This document shows positions 33,335-44,599 of a DNA stretch of 64,000 bases, piece after piece. Each line of letters opens with the position of its first letter. The first letter of the stretch is position 1. Source of the stretch: Metellina segmentata (lineage: Eukaryota > Arthropoda > Arachnida > Araneae > Tetragnathidae); contig OX375879.1 in the NCBI GenBank assembly GCA_947359465.1, positions 118,436,557 through 118,500,556 on the forward strand, written 5' to 3'. The notes below the pieces were generated by a model. The model worked only from the letters and a program-made list of their open reading frames with translations, had not been told where the DNA came from and searched no databases. The position numbers and the translations under genes are program-made.

Positions 33335-34507
33335 ATGATGGAAAAGACTCGTGGAAATTTACCAAATACGCTAGTCCAAAAGATCAATCCAGCGAAAATC
33401 TCTCTGTATAAGACACTTTATCCTATTTTATTATTTCTGCGGATTCTTGGAGTTGAAAGCTTGCATTGTCGTCGGACAGGCATACGGAGTACGTTGAGGA
33501 AACTTCCAATGTATGTAAGCAGTGGTTTGATTTTGCTATGCACATTTGCCAATTTATTTGGCATAGCTGTTTTTCCTGACACGAAAACTCGGGTTCTTAT
33601 CTTTATAAATTATCTTATAATTTCTACTGTTTATTTCCCCATATTTAAGTCTCGGATTAAACTAAATATTCTGCTTCAAGATATGACAACTGTTTTCGAA
33701 GCCACACAGTTTAGAGTCCTAGATAAGGTAAAACTTTGTGTACATTGTCATTGCATCATCTTAGTTGGCTCGACGATATTTGAATCACTATATATAACTA
33801 CATCACTGGCAAAAGTCAAATTCGAAGTTTTCTCCAACTCAACGTTTGTTCTAGATGTGCTAAAAGTGAATCCTAAACATCTTTCAAATATTTTTCAAAC
33901 TGTAGATAGTTTATCGTGGTTGTTGGTAAAGATTCTTGGATGCATTTACTCTTTGCTTTTCATCTTTTTGTGTAAAATCATACAGACGTGCTTTCAATCA
34001 GTCATAGCAGGATCAGAGGCCCAATCAGAAGAAAACTTGCTCTTTTTGTGCCTAACCCACCACAGATCAAGCATTGCGATGAAAGCAATGGATGATATCT
34101 TTTCTTACCCCATCTTTGTGATTATCGTGGGTTGTATGATCCAGATCTATTGGGTGGTGAGTATCATGTTATCTGTACGACAATTACCAACCTACCGTTC
34201 GATGGGCTACTTTTTTGTCATGGGCATCAGAACATTTCTTTTGGTGAATATGATATGGAATGCATCCACTGCGACAGAAGCATCAGAGCAAGCGGAAAAA
34301 ACATTGCAGTCATTGACAGGTCAGGTCTCATCTCTTAACAGTGGTATCAAGAAGTTTTTGAGATATAGTTACAGGCGAGAGAACAGGCTTACACTGTGGA
34401 AAATGTACACTTTCAGGAAATCTCTGATCATGAGTTGCTTCGGTACTCTAGCAACTTACGGGATTCTACTAGCGACATTGGGAAATACGAAAGAATATCG
34501 TGAATGA
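33335..34507 (+). CDS. Gustatory-receptor-like seven-transmembrane protein (copy 3)
   Basis: An intact 390-codon exon from the ATG at 33335. The open frame continues upstream to 33284, but those 17 residues are Lys-rich and unlike the other copies. They end exactly in TTTGCTATTTCAG, a good splice acceptor, so 33335 (or the ATG at 33338) is the likelier start. The protein has the same membrane-segment layout as copies 1 and 2. It also shares THH near 242, FSYPIFVIIV, WNASTATEASEQAEKTLQSL (Asp replaced by Asn), a KFLRYSYRRENRLTLWKMY block and TYGILLATLGNT. The C-terminus is nearly the same as in copy 1, suggesting these two diverged most recently or converted. Expected role: plasma-membrane chemosensory channel of unknown ligand. 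Confidence 0.87.
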   Translation: MMEKTRGNLPNTLVQKINPAKISLYKTLYPILLFLRILGVESLHCRRTGIRSTLRKLPMYVSSGLILLCTFANLFGIAVFPDTKTRVLIFINYLIISTVYFPIFKSRIKLNILLQDMTTVFEATQFRVLDKVKLCVHCHCIILVGSTIFESLYITTSLAKVKFEVFSNSTFVLDVLKVNPKHLSNIFQTVDSLSWLLVKILGCIYSLLFIFLCKIIQTCFQSVIAGSEAQSEENLLFLCLTHHRSSIAMKAMDDIFSYPIFVIIVGCMIQIYWVVSIMLSVRQLPTYRSMGYFFVMGIRTFLLVNMIWNASTATEASEQAEKTLQSLTGQVSSLNSGIKKFLRYSYRRENRLTLWKMYTFRKSLIMSCFGTLATYGILLATLGNTKEYRE

Positions 34508-34679
34508 CCGTTGTTTCAGGGAGATATTTACAGGTATGTTGGTTCAGTAATCGTTGTGATGTAGTCTTTTGCACTTTTTAGACATAAATGCACAAGTCGA
34601 TATAACCTCGTGTATAAACGTTAAGTAAATCGCAATGGGACATTCTCAAAATGTTGTTGTTTCTTATGCCTACACTGGC

Positions 34680-35075
34680 AGACCGTAGGAGTGCCAGGCC
34701 CGTCGAAGACGGCAAGAGGCGAGGCTTCCATGTTATTGAGCCCCATTGGGAGGAAGTCTGCATCCGTTTTACAGGAAGGTCCCTTTCATACATCCATTCA
34801 CTCACACATATCGTAATTTAGATCCCAATCAGAGGCCGATAATTCCCTGATCAGATACCCTCAGAGGTATTGATTTGGTATGGGAACATGGGGGACTTTG
34901 TGACCACGACCTATTTAACGTTCCCCAGTCGCCATTAGTGAACATGACGGTCTTTAGCCAGGTCCAAGCGCCGATCTCACAATCATCAGAATTGCAGGCT
35001 CCGCCGAGGACAGAACCCACAACCCTTCTGATGCGAACACGACGCTCTACTGACTGAGCTATCGCGGCTCTCTCA
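34680..35075 (-). repeat. tRNA-Ala-like SINE
   Basis: The minus strand starts with GAGCCGCGATAGCTCAGTCA and then GTAGAGCG. The A box is TAGCTCAGTCAG, a CGC anticodon-like triplet sits in TTCGCAT, and the B-box region is GGTTCTGTCC. The body extends to about 34680. Stems are imperfect, so it is not a functional tRNA. The head differs from that of the SINEs at 43867 and 48532. Confidence 0.6.
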
Positions 35076-35242
35076 AAATGTGGTAACACTAAATGTTAAA
35101 TATGAATAATTTTTAAAATTTTGAAATTTAACACCAATACTTTTTTGCTGTATTGTTTATAGGCCTAGAATACGAAAAATAATCATTCATAAACAGGAAC
35201 TGTTCTACAAAATTACGAATTAAAACATTTAATTACAAGATC

Positions 35243-35345
35243 TGTAAGTTACAGATTTTTGACATTGCTTTACTGTAGGTTACAGATTTTTGACATTGCT
35301 TTCCTGTAAGTTACAGATTTCGGACATTGCTGGCTTGTAGATTAC
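35243..35345. repeat. 31-bp tandem repeat, just over three units
   Basis: Units start at 35243, 35274, 35305 and 35336 with TGTAAGTTACAGATTTTTGA or close variants. Confidence 0.85.
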
Positions 35346-35819
35346 ACAATTTTGGCATTTCCCACGTCTAATGACTATTAATAAATTATTTACAAATTGT
35401 TAAAGCTTTAAAATTAGATTAGATTTGAATATTTTAAAATTAGAATTTTGTTTTTCCAGATTTTCAAGTCATGAATTTGTTTAATTCTGTTAAATTTTAT
35501 TACTAATTCCAAAAAATTTGGCTTTGATTGATTTTTGTTATCTTTTAAATAATATATACATATTTACACATACTAAAAGGAAAACATGATCATAAAATAA
35601 AAATAACTTTATCCTTGAAAACTCCTGGAAAAGTTATAATTCCTATAGAATTAATCAGGAAAAAAACGTTCTAAAAATCTACGTTTCTTCTTTTTTTTTA
35701 ATTATTCAAATTATCATTACAGTCATAAAAAAATATATAAAAAAAATATTATTAAAAAAAAATTATTTGCTATATTATTGAGATTGTTGCTACATTACGT
35801 CCTAAATTGAGTAACGATC

Positions 35820-36240
35820 GATGCCGTCGCCATTTGACATCGATCGTACACATTTGCTGGACACGTGCCTAGTAATGGTATTAATATTGTATCTGCTAAA
35901 TTGACTTTGTTTTTTAGATAAAAAAAACTATTAATCTAATGAAAGGAGATTGTAATTAATATTTCTTTTTATGTTTTGGGACATCGGCACCTTAATAGCA
36001 TAAATTAAATGGGCAAAAAAATTGGCAATTCAATCTTTACTATCATACACGTTTGCTGGACATGTGCCTAGTAATGACATTAATACTGTATCTGCTAAAT
36101 TCACTTTATTTTTCGATAAAAAACTATTAATCTGTTGAAAGAAGATTGTAATTAATATTTCTTTTATGTTTTGGGACATCGACACCTTTGTAACTTAAAT
36201 TAAATTGGCAAAAAAAATAGGTAATTCGATCGTAACACGA
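35820..36240. repeat. Two diverged tandem units of about 199 bp
   Basis: TACACATTTGCTGGACACGT at 35847 recurs at 36046 as TACACGTTTGCTGGACATGT. The following 180 bp also repeat, including TGTTTTGGGACATCG. Palindromes around CGATCG recur at both ends. The surroundings (36241-36880) contain no gene. Confidence 0.7.
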
Positions 36241-36883
36241 TGTTGACATCGCATTTTTAAAAATAAGAAAAGTATATTTACAGCCAAGAAAATGCACAAA
36301 AACACATAATAATGCCCAAAACGTTTAATAAGTTATTTAAGACTAATAAATGCGGTTTAAATTACTTACCAATATATTTTTTGCTCCAGGTATAGATCTA
36401 TTCCGATCGTAACTTTTGGACATCGGAAAACATGCTGGATGGCTTCAGTATTGTTTCTTTGATAATGCTTCAAAATTTGAAACTAATGATGCCATCTACT
36501 GAATAAAATAGTAAACAAACTATCCTTATACCATATTCATTTATTATTATTTTTTTGCAATTCTGGAAAACACATTAGAGTTTATTTTTGTGGTGATGTA
36601 CTGTATCAGTTAACATTATTGGTGTCCAATATCCGACATTTGTAACTAAAGAATTTAATTTTCCGGATATCTACACCAAACTATTGTAATAAATAATAAT
36701 ATAATTCTTATCTCTGAACAGAACTAAAAACCCATTGAGAAAAAAAATTAATTTAAAGAATTAAATTTATTTGCTGTCAAAGCTTAAAGTTATGAAATGT
36801 GTCTTGTTCCCACCCTTTGAGAACTACTTTAATGCAACCTATTATTCCTGGAAGGAATAATGTATGAGTTAAATCTCTCATAT

Positions 36884-37673
36884 TGTAAGAGGCGCTGTGT
36901 GAGCGTGGGGAGTGTTGTCTCCCACATACTGTAGAGGGCGTTGTGAGAGCGATTGGGATTACAAATACAAATACAAATATTGACGACCAGCTACAGGCTC
37001 AAGCCCAACAAGGCTGGTCCTTTGTTTATGAATTCTCCAATTCCCACTGACTATCCAATTGTGTCTTAAATTCGTACACTCCCTTTGAATTAACTATATT
37101 TTCTGGCGACGCGTTCCAACTGTCTATTACCCTATTAAAGTAGTAGTTTTTCCTTAAATCCCGATTAAAATGTGTCTTATTCAATTTATACCCATGGCCC
37201 CTTGTTCTGTTATCCCTATTGAAATTTAAGCCCTCTGTGTCCCCTTGTTTTACAAACTTGAAAAGCTGAATCAAATCCCCCCTCCTTCTTCTTCTTTCCA
37301 GTGTATACATGTTTAGCTTACTTAAACGTTCATTATAGTCGAAATTTGCTAGCCCCTTTATTATTTTTGTAGCTCTGTGTTGAATCCTTTCAATTGATTC
37401 TATGTCCTTTCTCATATATGGAGCCCAGAATTGTACAGCATATTCTAGATGTGGTCTTATTAAACCCTTATATAACGGCAAGATTATATTCTTATCCCTT
37501 GAAGTTACAGTCTTTTCATTCAGGCTTGAGACACGAAGGAGAGAGGGCTCTTAGATCTTATAAAAACGAGGCTTTCTTAGCCCTAATGAGAACCAGGCTT
37601 CCTTAGCCTTAATGAGAGTAATCCACCCACAACCTTGTTAAATTTTTTATCAATAAATATTGTATTTGTTACA
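36884..37673 (+). repeat. LTR-like sequence split by a LINE insertion
   Basis: The two flanks 36884-36960 and about 37505-37673 read together as one sequence starting TGTAAGAGGCG. It has TATAAAA at 37559-37565, AATAAA at 37652-37657, and an end TTGTTACA. TATA, AATAAA and TG...CA fit a solo LTR. I found no target duplication, so this is tentative. Confidence 0.35.
36961..37504 (-). pseudogene. CR1/L2-type LINE 3' end with reverse-transcriptase C-terminus
   Basis: The minus-strand frame 37026-37481 gives 151 residues. They match the region after the reverse-transcriptase catalytic core in CR1/L2 LINEs: LYKGLIRPHLEYAVQFWAPY, DIESIERIQHRATKIIKGL, then the basic RRRRRGDLIQLFK block. The catalytic YXDD motif lies upstream and is missing. 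After the stop the 3' UTR ends in a short repeat reading ATTTGTA about three times on the minus strand (36958-36980), the usual kind of tail for this group. It is a 5'-truncated insertion, inside the LTR-like sequence above. Short TTACA sequences on both sides might be a target duplication. Confidence 0.75.
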
Positions 37674-38239
37674 ACGAATTGTGTTATTTAAAATACAGTC
37701 CACTATAGAGCTATCGGAACAACAGAATGTTTCTTCGAAGTTCGTGAAAAAGGATTTTCTGTGATGTGGGTTCAAGTGATTTATAGGGCTTAAAGAACTC
37801 AATAAGGTTTGTATGTGTAAGCGTTTTTGTTGTTCTTTGATCCCAGAAGGCGATTTTTATGCAACAAATATGGCCCGAAAAAGCCCTGTCGATGATAAAA
37901 GTGACAAAAAGGGATGTCTATTTTAGGTTTGAAAGTGATTATGTATGCACTAAAGCTAGCTCATTCACTTTGGCACACTTTATAGTGTAGTAAGTTCATT
38001 GCACTCATTTTTTCTATCAATATTTTTTGTCTTGCACCAGGGATGCTATATTTCTGAATTTTAGCACCCTTATGAAAGAAGAAATCATGTTGATACGATA
38101 TTCATAATTAATATTTTTTCAATCAAATGCATTATTTCCATGAAAATTTCGTTCCTCACGTTAAGTAAAAAAGTTTGTTTTAAAATTAAGCGTTTTCAGT
38201 ACAGACGAAACGAAATAAATCGAGTATAGTTTAAAAAAA

Positions 38240-38510
38240 CGAATGGTCAATTCTACAGCGTTTTTTAAAATAGATAGTCAATGCTTTCAACCAATATTTG
38301 TGACATGAAAGTTACATAAGAAACAGCTTCAACTCGCAAATTAAACAACCTCGACCTTCTGTACCTTTAGACAAAAACGTTTAACTTCTCAAAAGTTCTA
38401 TTGAGGATATTTCATAACCATGATCCCTTTCCAAGGTGGACAAAATTTTAAATAAAATTCGCTTTAATTCAACTGGCACGCAGTTTTGAATCGATTCCTG
38501 CACGTTTTTG
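38240..38510 (+). repeat. Third partial copy of the 22370/52437 dispersed repeat
   Basis: AACAGCTTCAACTCGCAAATTAA...AACCTCGACCTTCTG (from about 38331) matches the corresponding stretch at 22895-22935. It is clearly more diverged than the other two. Confidence 0.5.
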
Positions 38511-38724
38511 CCAATTCAGAGACTCAGTTTCGGAAGGGTGATAAAGAAGTTACCTATTTAGAATGATAGATTTTTTTTACTATTAAGTACAGCTTTTTTT
38601 TTTTCAATACAATTCAATTATATAATATCACTCTTTAAAAAAAAAAATTTTATTGATCTAATTGTCAAATAATGGATAATTGCTTACAAATTTAAAAAAA
38701 AAAAAATTTGATATACTCCTTGTC

Positions 38725-38885
38725 GGAGTGGTGTGAAATTTGGAGAGTAGAGTGATGGTTCCTGTGTTGTTCTCGTCCTCTGGCCGAGGTTCAAAAATAC
38801 AAGACATTGTCCTTGGATCTTTCCCTTTGGGATGGATCCCAGACAGTCGGTAATACATAGACTGCAGTTGTACCGTATTTTTCAC
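38725..38885 (+). repeat. SINE tail fragment (plus)
   Basis: Contains GTGAAATTTGGAGAGTAG, GTCCTTGGATCTTTCCCTTT and GGATCCCAGACAGTCG, matching the 3' half of the SINE at 48532-48859. Confidence 0.55.
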
Positions 38886-39540
38886 TATTTAATGACTATG
38901 ATCATCTGATTAGATTCATGCGTTTAATTTGAAGTGTCATTTGGTTTTCTTACTTGTTGGCTTACAAATTTACCTCTGAAATATCAGAAACCCCTACTTC
39001 ACTGTGCAGTAAATATTCTTAATTCAGATTTTAAACCGCACCAAAGTTTCAAGAAAGACATTTCTTTGTGTGTATTATAGTGTAATTTGAGTGTTATTGT
39101 GTTTCTGTAAATAATTTTTATTTGCTTTTCGGAAGACGTGATTGTTTTAGTAAATGTTCCGATATAAGTTTATGACAAATTATAAAATCTTTCTTCTCAA
39201 ATAACCTACCTTTAATGGCTTGGATGAAAGTGATGAATATTGCTGTATGGGTTTCGATATTTTCGATCAAATCATTCAGTACGTTTTCAATTTTGAATCA
39301 TTTGAAGCCGAAACTGATGCATACGCTTCTTATATTTCATCTCATAGCAATCATAAATTGCGCATTCATGAACAAAATATGTTTGTTTATTTAACAAGCT
39401 TAAAACAATTACCAAGTAGAGGAAATAGTTTTCAGTTTTACTCGATTTCAACACGTATAAAAATCACAGAAACATTAATGCATGTTACTTTCCTTTTGAA
39501 CATAAATCTTCAAAACTGCTAGTTTAAGCATTTGATTTCC

Positions 39541-40300
39541 ATGGAACAGCTTAACAACACGTCTCGATTGTTGGCAACAATCTCTGCGGAATTTTTATGT
39601 CGCCAAGGAAATAATTATTGTGGAAAAAAATTTTTAGGACAGAAAATAATAAGCTCTAACGGAAAGTAATTTTTGGAAAAGTTACAAAACTTTGAAAATT
39701 TTTTAACGTGAAAATATTTGTGAAACCATCTGAAATTGAATTTCTTACACAAATGTTCACCGGAGCGTTGCACTTAATCAATTCCTATTCCTTAATGAAA
39801 TTTTTTTAAACTGCTTATCCCAACATAAATGTTGACAAAATAAAATGATTATCCACTCCTTCACTTCCTAAAATTTGCTTACAACCAGAAAAATTAAACT
39901 TGCAATTTCCCAAAAGAATATATACCTCGAAACTTATCTATGACACTAATTGCAGAAGGCATGTTCAAATAGAAAAAGTAGAAAATGTTAAAGATTTTTA
40001 AAAGAAAGAAAAAGCAAGAAACAATACAACTTGATGCGAACGTTTCAATTCTTAAAATTTGCATCAAACGGAAAATAATCGGAGCAAAATTTATTTAAAG
40101 AACCAATGAAATCAAGGGATGACTTAAGGGAAATGAAAACATTCTAGAATATTCAAAATGAAAATCCAAACTTTCTGCTTGCCAAGGTTGTTATGCAATC
40201 CCTACCCTATTAAAGATGGGTTTTATTCACCTGCCATATCTCGCTACAAAAAGTTAAGAGAGCGTTGCCACCAATCAAAATATATACCGTTTACTAAATC
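39541..40300 (+). repeat. Degenerate copy of the GAACAGCTAC MITE family
   Basis: Begins GGAACAGCTTAACAACACG and contains CGCCAAGGAAATAATTATT and AGAAAAAGCAAGAAACAATA. Both occur in the better preserved copy 53424-54238. The right end is barely recognisable. The ORF at 39220-39522 just before it has no recognised homology. Confidence 0.5.
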
Positions 40301-40807
40301 TGTATTATTTTCATTTTCAAATTGCTGTTTTTAAATTATTATATTGTATTGGTTTTTGTGTATCCATTCAACATGATTGCATAGGTTCCTAACGAAAAAC
40401 AGCAATTGTAATAAAAACATTTATGTCATTCTAATCTAGGATTTAGACATTTGAATTCTAAAAGAGCAGATTATTAATATAACATACAGATGCTTTAAAA
40501 GGTATTAACTTCTCTCCACAATATTTACACAAACCTAACAAACGATACATAATCTCCACCTTCTGCTATATACATATGTATACTCAACTAGAATAGTGAA
40601 AAAATATTCATTACTTGGATCCCAATTTAAAATAAGTATACAGTTCTTTATAAAATAGTTCACACGTGCCTTGAACGATTTTAACTTGGTACAATGACCC
40701 ACAATCACAGTTAGGTTTGCAGCTCTGGGGTTTAGAGCTCTCTTATGTAGGGACAACCTTTCTCTTTTTCTTAGGGCTAATTTGACAGCCCCCTCCATGT
40801 TCTTATT

Positions 40808-41583
40808 TCAAATCCAACGTCTTTGAAGAGAAATGGTCAGTATTTGAGTGTGAATCAAAAGAATAAGATAATAGACTTCTTGTTTGGGCACATGTTTTGA
40901 ATACTTTCTTTTCTTCATGGGACTATACACATTAAAATTGAAATAATCTTCGATTTCTTTTGATTTGGCGTCATTCACATATGTTTCTACATCATGATTA
41001 GTCTGTACTTCTGTTAAAATTTCAAAGGGTCTTATTGTAATCTCCTCTGAACACTCATTGCAAAGAAATCTTACTTTTTTACGACTGATAGCATTTGTTT
41101 CTAGAAACAACGATGCTTTTAAGTTTTTGTTATTTGCATTTGTCACAGATGTTGATTCTTAACTGTCTTTTGCACTTACATGACTACTTTCTGTTTCACT
41201 AAAGTAACCATTTGGTGTTTGTTTTCAGTTAGGTTCCTTCCTTGATGGAAATCGACCTTCATTTGGTTTCGGTTTAGAACTTTTGGTAAAACCTTTTCAG
41301 TAAATTTCTAGTGTGGCTTGGTTTGATGTCCAAGAGTGACAATGCTTTCAGCATTCAAGTTCGTGTTCTCTGAATTAAGATTACTATTCGCTGTAACAAA
41401 AACCTCAAATTGACAGTTTGCTTGATATAACAGCGCATCTACAGTTTCAGAGCTTCCTCCAACTGGTGTAACTTCTTGGGCATCCGATTTCAAAGATGAT
41501 TCAGACTTAGTAGAAATGCGATTGCTTATTGGAGGCTGGGTTGAATGAGGTTTGTCTGGAATTGTCATGCCAGTCTGAAACAA
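40808..41583 (-). pseudogene. Unrecognised coding-like remnant
   Basis: Two minus-strand frames (41308-41583, 91 codons; 40808-41146, 112 codons) look like one disrupted coding region. The gap can be read in the second frame with two stops. The first part is Ser/Thr/Asn-rich. The second has a CNEC pair (VRFLCNECSEEI) and a basic patch PMKKRKYSKH resembling a nuclear localisation signal. A further frame at 40535-40798 with many basic residues may be a continuation. I do not recognise a family. It could be a transposon-carried DNA-binding protein or a decayed host gene. It directly abuts the MITE copy starting at about 41590. Confidence 0.3.
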
Positions 41584-41589
41584 TTTGGT

Positions 41590-42140
41590 ACAGCTACAGT
41601 ATACGTTTATGAACGGTGGCCACGACCTCGGCTATTTTTTTTTTTTTGGCGAACTTCTAAATTCGCCAAGGAAAGAATTATTTCAAAACTCTTTTTCTTT
41701 TAAAACTATTTTTCTTTTTACAACGGAAAATGAAATCTTGAAAACGCATTTGAGAACGTTTTAAAAAGTATATATACAAAAAACTTTCGCAAAAAGTAGT
41801 AAGCTTAAACACATTTGTGAGCCAACGGAAAAATTAAGCGGCGAATGTTAAGTAAGAATACCCTGAAACTTATCAATTACACTAAATACGATAGGCTATT
41901 TGAAAAAGAAAAGATTTTTAAAAGAAAAAAGCAAGAAGTAATACAACTTGATTCATCCGAACTGTTCCGGGAAAAATAATAAAAAACGAAAATTCCACAA
42001 ATGGCAAAAAAACAAACTCTTAAACGTTTCGTGAAAATATTTTTTTCAATAAAAATTCCACACTGTAGAAATACAAATAAATGAACCAACCATCAGACAT
42101 AAGATTGTAAAATTAAATAATAAGTAGTAGTGAAAGATAC
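41590..42140 (+). repeat. Partial copy of the GAACAGCTAC MITE family
   Basis: Starts GGTACAGCTACAGTATACG and shares AAACTTATCAATTACACTAA and ATACAACTTGATTC with the copy at 53424-54238. The right end is missing. Confidence 0.6.
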
Positions 42141-42565
42141 GTGCATAAATGAAAAATCAAGAATTGATTAAGATGTCGATATGTAATTTAACTTTCAAGT
42201 GGTTTCTACGAGATATTTTGTGCCCCAAGATCAACTCAAATTAGTTAAGGACGAGATTCTTCGCCCAACACAATATGGTTAGTCTTGTGAATGACCAAAC
42301 ACCTTGCTGTGGGTAGTTTAAGGAATCAATGCGAGGGGTGTGAGATCACTATGATTTGTGCTATTATTACCCCAGAGGGAGCTGTGATCATTAAAAGGTC
42401 ATTAAACCGAATAAAAAAGGGTCTGGGAGTTTAAGAACCAATCGATTTTGACCCAAATGCATATTTCGTTTTCACCATTTATCCCTTTTCTTATATTTGT
42501 GCAGGTATTGTATAAATGTAAAACTAATATCGCAGTGTTTTCATGCAATTTACAATTAATGTAAT

Positions 42566-43025
42566 ACTAGGGGGCCCGCCCCCTGCTTGCTGGAGCTCGA
42601 CAACCCCGGGAGGATTGCAAAGCAATCCTCATTGGTTAGCTGCGCGAATCTTGCTCGCTCAATAAAGACATTGTTTACAAAATATGATATTCCAAAGAAG
42701 AAATTTCAAATATAAATTTCCAGAAATATTATTCAGTACCTCTGGAATCAGAACTCGAACAATTTGGAATTGAAATGAAAACTTTGATGAAATTTTCGCT
42801 CGAAATGTGAGCGCTGCTTTGGAAATCGAATACTCAGAATGTCGTTTGTAAGCTGCAACAGCTCGACTAATATTAATTTTTTTTCAATAAATTTTATCCA
42901 ATAACGCAATAAATTCAATTGAAGAGCGAGGCTTTGCGTTTAACAAATAATCGTACAGTGTTGCCAAAACGCGGTAACAAATAATGTCTTTTTTTGCGTG
43001 CCACGTAAGAGAAATATATATAGAT
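42566..43025 (+). repeat. Short retroposon, ACTAGGGGGCCCGCCCC start, TATATATAGAT end
   Basis: The GC-rich head (to about 42660) contains a perfect hairpin GAGGATTGC/GCAATCCTC at 42610-42628. The AT-rich body ends AAATATATATAGATT. The same start/end design is seen at 29732-30071, and a related head at about 2920. Confidence 0.45.
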
Positions 43026-43389
43026 TTTTTTCCTCTCTCATAAATATTGCATGGAATTGGAAATTGGATACAAACATATTTTTCTGTTAATATGAATGTT
43101 ATATGCTACTCGTGCGCTCATGTCCGATAATTATCATTTGCACGAGAACCAAACGATTATCGTAAACACAAGCGCTTTGATATCTTGCTTCGCGAAGAAT
43201 TAAGAATCGTTAGAGGGTTCAATTGTTTTTTTTTTTATTCCTTAGACACTAGTTGTGGCAACATTTAAAAAGACATCTTTAGAATTTTTGTTCCTGTTAA
43301 CGGATTTCTGATGTTAAGAATTCTTCGACTAGTTATACGTCGATATCTTCAAAGCTTTCGGGCAAATATTTACCTAAACCATTTGGATG

Positions 43390-43520
43390 GTAATGGTAAT
43401 TTTAGTTAACGTCGTACAAGAGCAACACAATGGGCTATTGACGACGGTCCGGAATCAGTCCCTTAAGGGAAAGATTCGAGGACAACACCTCGTAATTTTG
43501 AACCACGGTCAGATGACGCT
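43390..43520 (-). repeat. SINE 3' fragment (minus)
   Basis: Minus strand carries the tail from CGTCATCTGACCGTGGTTCA to GACGTTAACTAAAATTACC. Confidence 0.65.
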
Positions 43521-43584
43521 AAACCATTTGGAAACGCTCTACATAAACTCATTACTTTAAAACCGCGGTCCTTGGTGAAAGGGG

Positions 43585-43855
43585 ATCGCAGGAAGGGAAT
43601 AGGCACGGATTAACAACCAGAGGGTTGCTAGATCGAATCCAACCAAAAGTGCATCTCAAATCTGACGTGACCTCAAATGTCCTCGCGATGGCGTGAAAGT
43701 TTAGAGAGTAGGGTTCCACTTCCTGTATTGTTCTCGCAGTCTCATCATGGTTCTAAGCAATATGGTGTTGCCTTCGGATTTGATCCCACACCATCGCAAA
43801 TAGCTCGTTGTATTGTTCCAGTGCGACGTTAATTGAACTAGCTACCTTTTTGTAG
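43585..43855 (+). repeat. SINE copy of second subtype (plus)
   Basis: A tRNA-like head with AGATCGAATCCAACC near 43630 is followed by the common body (GTGACCTCAAATGTCCTCG) and tail (TAGCTCGTTGTATTGTTCCA). Confidence 0.6.
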
Positions 43856-43866
43856 AGGTGATGTAA

Positions 43867-44179
43867 GGTAATTTTAATTAACGTCGTACTAGAGCAACAC
43901 AACGGGTTATTGACGACGGTCCGGGATCAATCCACTAAGAGAAAGATCCTAGGACAACACCACGTCATTTTGAACCACGGCTAGATGACGAAGCAACACC
44001 TAGCTGGCACCCCACTCTCCAAACTTCCACACCCACCCAATGTGAGGACTTTCGACCAATACAGATTTAAGATGGACCATCCGCCTCTGCACCATACACT
44101 TAAAAATAACCATGCACGTACCGGATTCGAACCAGGAACCTTCCTATCTAGAGGCTAACACCTTAACCACCAGACCGGC
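43867..44179 (-). repeat. Full-length tRNA-derived SINE, first subtype (minus)
   Basis: Minus strand: the head GCCGGTCTGGTGGTTAAGGT contains the A box. The B box is GGTTCGAATCC. The body has GGAAGTTTGGAGAGTGGGGT, and the tail ends TTAATTAAAATTACC. It has no coding role. This is the best reference copy in the window. Confidence 0.8.
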
Positions 44180-44221
44180 TTTTACGTACAGGAAGGTCAA
44201 CAATAACTTTCACTGGTAGGT

Positions 44222-44485
44222 ATTTAATTAACGTCACACTGGAGCGGCACAACGTACTATTAGCGACAATCCGGGATCAATCTGAAAGATCCAAGAACAA
44301 CACTGGAACTGGCACCCCACTCACCAAACTTCCACACTACGCCAACTTTAGGACATATGAGACCAAGGCAGATTCAATGTTTACCAGTCCTCCATGTGCA
44401 CGATTCTCTTTGGATGAATTCGAACTCGCAACCCTCGGTTGCTAATCCCTTGCCCTTCCAACCGCGCTTTCGCGACATCTGAAGT
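44222..44485 (-). repeat. SINE, second subtype (minus)
   Basis: Its head has the B-box-like GAGTTCGAATTCATC, and the body runs to CCAGTGTGACGTTAATTAA. It follows the first-subtype copy after about 42 bp. Confidence 0.7.
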
Positions 44486-44599
44486 TAAATCGAATAAGCA
44501 ACATCGCCAAACAAATATGCAATCTTATTCTATCAAAGAAGGTACCTTCAAAGTACTGGCCTCTTTTTAAATCATTCGCAGTTTAAAATTAATTATAAA

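Noticed and set aside
35020..35070. tRNA-Ala gene on the minus strand
   Set aside because: A and B boxes are present but acceptor and anticodon stems do not pair well, and the copy continues into a SINE body.
39220..39522. 100-codon plus-strand frame
   Set aside because: No recognisable domain, no supporting splice or promoter context; kept only as an unassigned frame.
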